19,351 nt of DNA from Actinomycetes bacterium (GTDB lineage: Bacteria; Actinomycetota; Coriobacteriia; Coriobacteriales; Coriobacteriaceae): NCBI GenBank assembly GCA_023441725.1, contig JAEZNV010000025.1:1-19351 (forward strand). Direction: 5' to 3'. Under the pieces are notes generated by a model. That model saw only the letters and a list, made by a program, of their open reading frames with translations, was not told where the DNA came from and searched no databases. This document shows positions 15,872-19,351 of this stretch, piece by piece. The position numbers were made by a program, and so were the translations under genes. Numbering within the stretch: position 1 is the stretch's first letter; every line of letters starts with the position of its first letter.

Positions 15872-18496
15872 TTAGATAATCGCGTCGAATTTGGGCATAA
15901 CGCGCCAATCGCCGGCGTCGTCGAGCACGCCCCATTTGCCGCTTTCGTTGTCCTGTACAGGCAAAAAGACGTCGGTGGAGGTGTAGAAGATGTCGCCCAT
16001 GGCACGGAACTTGGGCTCGACTTGCCAAGCGCCGCTCACCGTCGAGCAGCCCCAAAGGCCGGTCGCCTGGTCCTTGACGGGTGCCCAGCCGTTGGCGAAC
16101 TCGCGCGCCTCGGCAAAGGTGGCAGAAAATGCGCGCGTGCCGTCGGGCAGAATATAGCCCCACGAGCCGTCATCGAACTGCACGGCGGCGCGATTGCTGG
16201 CAAAGCGGCGTGCGGATTTAAACTGCGGCTCGATTATCCACTGGCCGTAGCCGTTGATGTAGCCCCAGGTGGTGCCGTCCTGCGTCGCTGGCCCCAGGCC
16301 GTTTGCCGAATCCCAGCCGCCCAGGCCCCTAAAGGTCGGCGGCACGTCGTTGCGCTTGCCGGTCTTGATGTAGATGTAGCCCCAGCTGTCCTCTTCGTTG
16401 CTGGAGCGATAGGGTACAAAGTTGCCCAGTACCATATCGCCCATGGCGTAGTACTTGGCCTCGACGATCCACTTTCCCTGGCGGTTGAGCACGCCCCAAA
16501 AACTGGTCTGCGCATCTTGGGCGACGGCGCCGTAGTCGTTGAAGGGCCGGGTGTCCGAGAACTGCGGCTCGATGGCCCAATTGCCGTCCTGGTCGATATA
16601 GCCCCACATACCGGTGGCGGAATCGAGCGCGGCGGCAAGCCCGGCACCGTAAAGCCGCATGTCGCTGTAAGTCGGTTTGACCTTCCAGGCGCCGGTGTCG
16701 TTGATCAGACCCCACTTGCCGTCGCTTTGGGCGGCATAGCGCATCTCCACGCTGATGGTGTTGGACGACGTTGCGGAGGTGTCGGAGCTGTCCGAAGCGT
16801 CGGAGTCGCTGTCTTTTTTGCTTTTGGACGAGCTGTCGTCGCTTTTGGCGTCTGCCGAAACCGCGGTGTCATTGCCGTTGTGTAGGTTCCGCGACAGCAG
16901 GTAGGTGCCGCCACCGACAAGTGCCGTAAAGGCGAGGCCCCCCGCTGCGAGAAAAGCGCGGCGCGAGACGGACGTTGCCGCTGCGGTCGTCGTGGTGGCC
17001 GCGGACGCTGTCGAGGAAAGGCCGGCAGGGGCGACGGAACCAGCGGAGCCAGCGGATGCAGAAGGGCCTGCCGCTGCGCCACCAAAGATCGCGTTTTGTG
17101 CGACGGGTGCGGCGGTGCCTGCCGCGGGCGTCGCGGGTGCGTGCATGCTCGGCACTGCGGACGTTGCCGGGGCGGCGGGCATGGACGCCGCAGTCGACAC
17201 GGCGGCATCGGCGCCATAGGCGGCCCGGGGCGCCTCGAGCACAACCGGTACGGGCAGATAGGATGCGTGGTCCCGATGTCCGTGGTCCAACGGGGCATCT
17301 TCGGCAGCGGCATCAGGCGCGGCCGCAAACGGGTCAACCGGAGCGGCGACGTCATCGTCCAGCGGAAACATGACCGGCTGCGCGGTGTCGAACGTGGCCG
17401 GCACGGGCTCGTCGACGCTTGTCCCCGGGCCGATATAGGTCGTCTGGGCGTCCATGACCCTGCTGCCCCAGACCGGCTCGGGCGTGGGCCAGTCGCCCAG
17501 CTCGCTCGATTGCCAACGGCGCAGCAGGTCGAGCATCTGCTCGACGGAGGGACGCCGCTCTTGGTCGACGGCGAGTCCCGCCACGATAATGCTGACGAGC
17601 GCCTCGTCGGCGGCCGTGCGGGCTTGTGGCACCTCAAAGGCAGTTTCGGTTTTGACACGGTAGGGCGATGCGGTGCCCAGCGCCTGCAGGTTAAACGGAG
17701 TGTGTCCGCAATACAGCTCGTAGAGCACGCTCGAGAGCGCGTAGATGTCAACCGTGGGACTCAAGCGCCTGGTCTCGATACCCGCGATGTCGTGGGTGAG
17801 CATCTCGGGCGGCGCGTACTCGGGCGTACCGCCGCGCCAGACGTCGGCGCGCACGGTAAAGGTGGGGTCGATGGGATTGAGCGCCGTGGAGCTGCCAAAG
17901 TCGATGAGGCGGATATCAAAGTCGAGTGTGGCAAGCTGGTCTTGGAGCGAACGCTCGCTCGTGGCGACCATGATATTGCGCGGCGAGATGTCGCGGTGGG
18001 CAACGCCCGTGTCCAGGTGCCGTACGTTATTGAGAATGGAGAGCACGGCCACGCCGATGGCAGCTACCGCGTCGCCGCGCACGCCGCCGTCCTCGTGGGG
18101 GAGCTGCGGGGTGATGTGCTTGAGCGTGGAGCCTTCGACCCATTCCATAACGATGAGCGGCTCGCCGTTACTGGTGCCATAGCCGTATACGCGTGGAAAG
18201 CCCTTAAGGTGCGAGACGGTGAGCTGGTTGCGATATTCCTCGAACAGCACGGCGCGCATGCCGGCGGCGATGCGCTCGTCGGAGCCATCGAGATTACGCA
18301 AGCGCTTGATCGCAAAGACCTCGCCGGCGGTGTTGGTGGCGCGCTGAACCACGCCCGTGCCGCCCTTGCCCGCGTCGGCATGGACCAGGAACATCGAAAA
18401 GCGCCGTCGCGATTCGTCGCGATTGGCGGGATCGAAGGCTACTGCCGGCTCAAAGGTATCGAGCACGACGAGTTCCTGCTGTCCCTGGTTGTCCAC
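15872..18496 (-). CDS. Membrane Ser/Thr protein kinase with WG-repeat outer domain
   Basis: An 874-residue protein. The kinase domain (about 33-330) has a glycine loop GKGGTGVV, the ATP lysine K64 (FAIK), HRDISPRNIM (D169, N174), D199-F-G and YAPPEM (E231), so it looks active. A long Ala/Pro-rich linker follows, then SRRAFLAAGG (511-520) and one membrane helix. Next is an Asp/Ser/Lys-rich spacer (about 540-575). Residues 593-874 hold eight WG repeats of about 35 residues, each starting like GKWGLINDTG or GMWGYIDQDG and closing like WAIEPQFSD. WG repeats form beta-rich binding surfaces; the ligand is unknown. The ribosome site AAGGGGG precedes the ATG. It is the first gene of the kinase-FHA-kinase set and divergent from the 18707 gene. 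Confidence 0.94.
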   Translation of the reverse strand: MDNQGQQELVVLDTFEPAVAFDPANRDESRRRFSMFLVHADAGKGGTGVVQRATNTAGEVFAIKRLRNLDGSDERIAAGMRAVLFEEYRNQLTVSHLKGFPRVYGYGTSNGEPLIVMEWVEGSTLKHITPQLPHEDGGVRGDAVAAIGVAVLSILNNVRHLDTGVAHRDISPRNIMVATSERSLQDQLATLDFDIRLIDFGSSTALNPIDPTFTVRADVWRGGTPEYAPPEMLTHDIAGIETRRLSPTVDIYALSSVLYELYCGHTPFNLQALGTASPYRVKTETAFEVPQARTAADEALVSIIVAGLAVDQERRPSVEQMLDLLRRWQSSELGDWPTPEPVWGSRVMDAQTTYIGPGTSVDEPVPATFDTAQPVMFPLDDDVAAPVDPFAAAPDAAAEDAPLDHGHRDHASYLPVPVVLEAPRAAYGADAAVSTAASMPAAPATSAVPSMHAPATPAAGTAAPVAQNAIFGGAAAGPSASAGSAGSVAPAGLSSTASAATTTTAAATSVSRRAFLAAGGLAFTALVGGGTYLLSRNLHNGNDTAVSADAKSDDSSSKSKKDSDSDASDSSDTSATSSNTISVEMRYAAQSDGKWGLINDTGAWKVKPTYSDMRLYGAGLAAALDSATGMWGYIDQDGNWAIEPQFSDTRPFNDYGAVAQDAQTSFWGVLNRQGKWIVEAKYYAMGDMVLGNFVPYRSSNEEDSWGYIYIKTGKRNDVPPTFRGLGGWDSANGLGPATQDGTTWGYINGYGQWIIEPQFKSARRFASNRAAVQFDDGSWGYILPDGTRAFSATFAEAREFANGWAPVKDQATGLWGCSTVSGAWQVEPKFRAMGDIFYTSTDVFLPVQDNESGKWGVLDDAGDWRVMPKFDAII

Positions 18497-18535
18497 GTTC
18501 GCCCCCTTGGGAATCGATTGCTTTGCCGAGGCGCC

Positions 18536-18563
18536 GGTATGCAGCCGCGCCCCAATGAGTCAA
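18536..18563 (-). promoter_or_regulatory. Weak promoter candidate for the kinase operon
   Basis: On the - strand, TTGACT (18558-18563) is a good -35. The only hexamer at the right distance, CATACC (18536-18541, 16-bp spacer), is a poor -10. It lies 40 bp before the kinase start in the divergent gap. Offered as a candidate only. Confidence 0.25.
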
Positions 18564-18588
18564 GAATATGACTAGTTTCGCTCATTCC

Positions 18589-18621
18589 GCGTAACGGTGC
18601 TGTTGAAAAACACCGTTACGC
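18589..18621. repeat. Perfect 11-bp inverted repeat in the divergent gap
   Basis: GCGTAACGGTG (18589-18599) and CACCGTTACGC (18611-18621) are exact inverse complements with an 11-base centre containing five A residues. It lies between the divergent kinase and zinc-ribbon genes, where no terminator is needed. An operator for a shared regulator, or a dispersed palindrome, is more likely. Its sequence is unrelated to the 57-bp family. Confidence 0.8.
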
Positions 18622-18706
18622 ATGCGGGTGGCGTTTTGCTGTGCGATGATAGCCACGTTTTGAGAAGGGTCATAGTGCCCGATACCTAGACGAGAAAGGA
18701 CCCACC

Positions 18707-19240
18707 ATGGGTTTTCTTGATGAGATGCAGGCATCGCTCGATCGTACGGCTGCGGATGCCAATCGTGCCCTGCAGGTTAACAGAATCAAGAGCCAGATGA
18801 ATGACGCCCTTAAGCGCCGCCAGCAGCTTGCCGGCCAGCTGGGTGCCAGCCTGTACGAGGCGACCAAGGACAACGCCGAGCTGCGTCAGGGCCGCGAGGA
18901 GCTCTTTGACGGCATCGCCGCAATCGACAACGAGCGCGCACAGCTTCAGGCCCAGATCGACGAGCTCGAGCGCCAAGCGCAGGCAGCGGCCTATGCGTCC
19001 GCATTCATCGATTGCCCGTTTTGCCACAACCGTCTGCAGCAGTCCTCTATGTTCTGCTCGGGCTGCGGCAAGTCCATGGCCGAGATCCAGGCCGAGTTGG
19101 CTCGCCAGGCCCAGGCGGCTCCCGTGCCGGTCGATGCCCAGGTTGCCCCTGCTGACGGTGCTGCCACGTGCCCCTCGTGTGGCGCTCCCATCCAGGCGGG
19201 TCACGCCTTCTGCATGAATTGTGGCCACAAGTTGGCGTAA
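18707..19240 (+). CDS. Coiled-coil protein with two zinc ribbons
   Basis: A 177-residue soluble protein. Residues about 5-95 are a long heptad-like helix rich in Gln, Glu, Arg and Leu (RRQQLAGQLGASLYEATKD, IDELERQAQAAA). A first zinc ribbon follows (CPFC...CSGC). A second helical, Ala/Pro-rich linker leads to a C-terminal ribbon (CPSCGAPI...CMNCGHKL). The start has GAAAGGA upstream. There is no membrane segment or signal peptide. It is transcribed away from the kinase operon and shares its intergenic region, so a role as scaffold or substrate of that signalling system is possible but not shown. No enzymatic motif is seen. Confidence 0.9.
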   Translation: MGFLDEMQASLDRTAADANRALQVNRIKSQMNDALKRRQQLAGQLGASLYEATKDNAELRQGREELFDGIAAIDNERAQLQAQIDELERQAQAAAYASAFIDCPFCHNRLQQSSMFCSGCGKSMAEIQAELARQAQAAPVPVDAQVAPADGAATCPSCGAPIQAGHAFCMNCGHKLA

Positions 19241-19351
19241 TCGGCAGCGTCTGACCGTGGCTTAGACAGTCGGGGACGATACCTCAAAAACTTTTTCATG
19301 TTGCGCAACAAGTTTGCGCGCTGAGCGGTGAATATGGTCGTGGGGGGGGGG
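19241..19351. other. Non-coding end of window with palindrome and G-run
   Basis: No gene is seen in the last 111 bases. TGTTGCGCAACA (19299-19310) is a perfect 12-bp palindrome and could be a regulator site for a gene beyond the window. The window ends in ten consecutive G residues (19342-19351), which may be an assembly edge rather than true sequence. Confidence 0.5.

Noticed and set aside
17096..18571. 491-codon frame opposite the WG-repeat kinase
   Set aside because: Shadow of a well-supported kinase gene; it also runs through the kinase start region with no own ribosome site.

Overview
The window is GC-rich, densely coded bacterial DNA, most consistent with a gut actinobacterium of the Coriobacteriia (Collinsella/Olsenella-like). 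That placement is inferred from GC-rich codon use, the CsoR/CopZ/CopA set, and paired Ser/Thr kinases with WG-repeat and DUF6273-like outer domains. No rRNA, tRNA, CRISPR array, insertion sequence or transposase gene was recognised. The window opens inside gltB and ends in a ten-G run, so it may reach a contig end.

Layout, left to right. (1) 1-3946, + strand: the 3' part of gltB and complete gltD, the NADPH-dependent glutamate synthase that assimilates ammonium. (2) 3947-6770: an accessory stretch with an unrecognised 235-aa protein and an AbiEi/DUF559-like putative nuclease that lies between two arrays of a palindromic repeat. (3) 6771-8141, +: an imidazolonepropionase-like metal-dependent amidohydrolase, ending at a terminator shared with the convergent operon. 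(4) 8249-12003, - strand: copA, copZ, csoR and a small membrane zinc-ribbon protein. This is a copper efflux operon with a palindromic CsoR-type operator inside the copA promoter. (5) 12156-12532: a third repeat array. (6) 12571-18496, -: a phospho-signalling cluster of WG-repeat kinase, FHA protein and DUF6273-like kinase. (7) 18707-19240, +: a divergent coiled-coil protein with two zinc ribbons.

The most unusual feature is a family of eleven 57-bp imperfect palindromes in three arrays (2, 4 and 5 units). Each has 15-bp inverted arms of consensus RTCTCRATCTGTAAC around a 27-bp centre. Successive units start exactly 80 bp apart (one step is 81). All 22 arms keep CTGTAAC, while centres and spacers differ. 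The A-rich strand of the centre flips in the third array, matching the flipped direction of the neighbouring genes. Two arrays bracket the putative nuclease, which gives a testable array-nuclease-array module. Several other, unrelated palindromes of 11-21-bp arms sit in other intergenic gaps.

Both kinases carry a twin-arginine-like motif directly before their single internal membrane segment, so their outer sensor domains might use Tat-type export. The FHA protein lacks the arginine that usually follows the first conserved glycine, and the second kinase has DMG instead of DFG.
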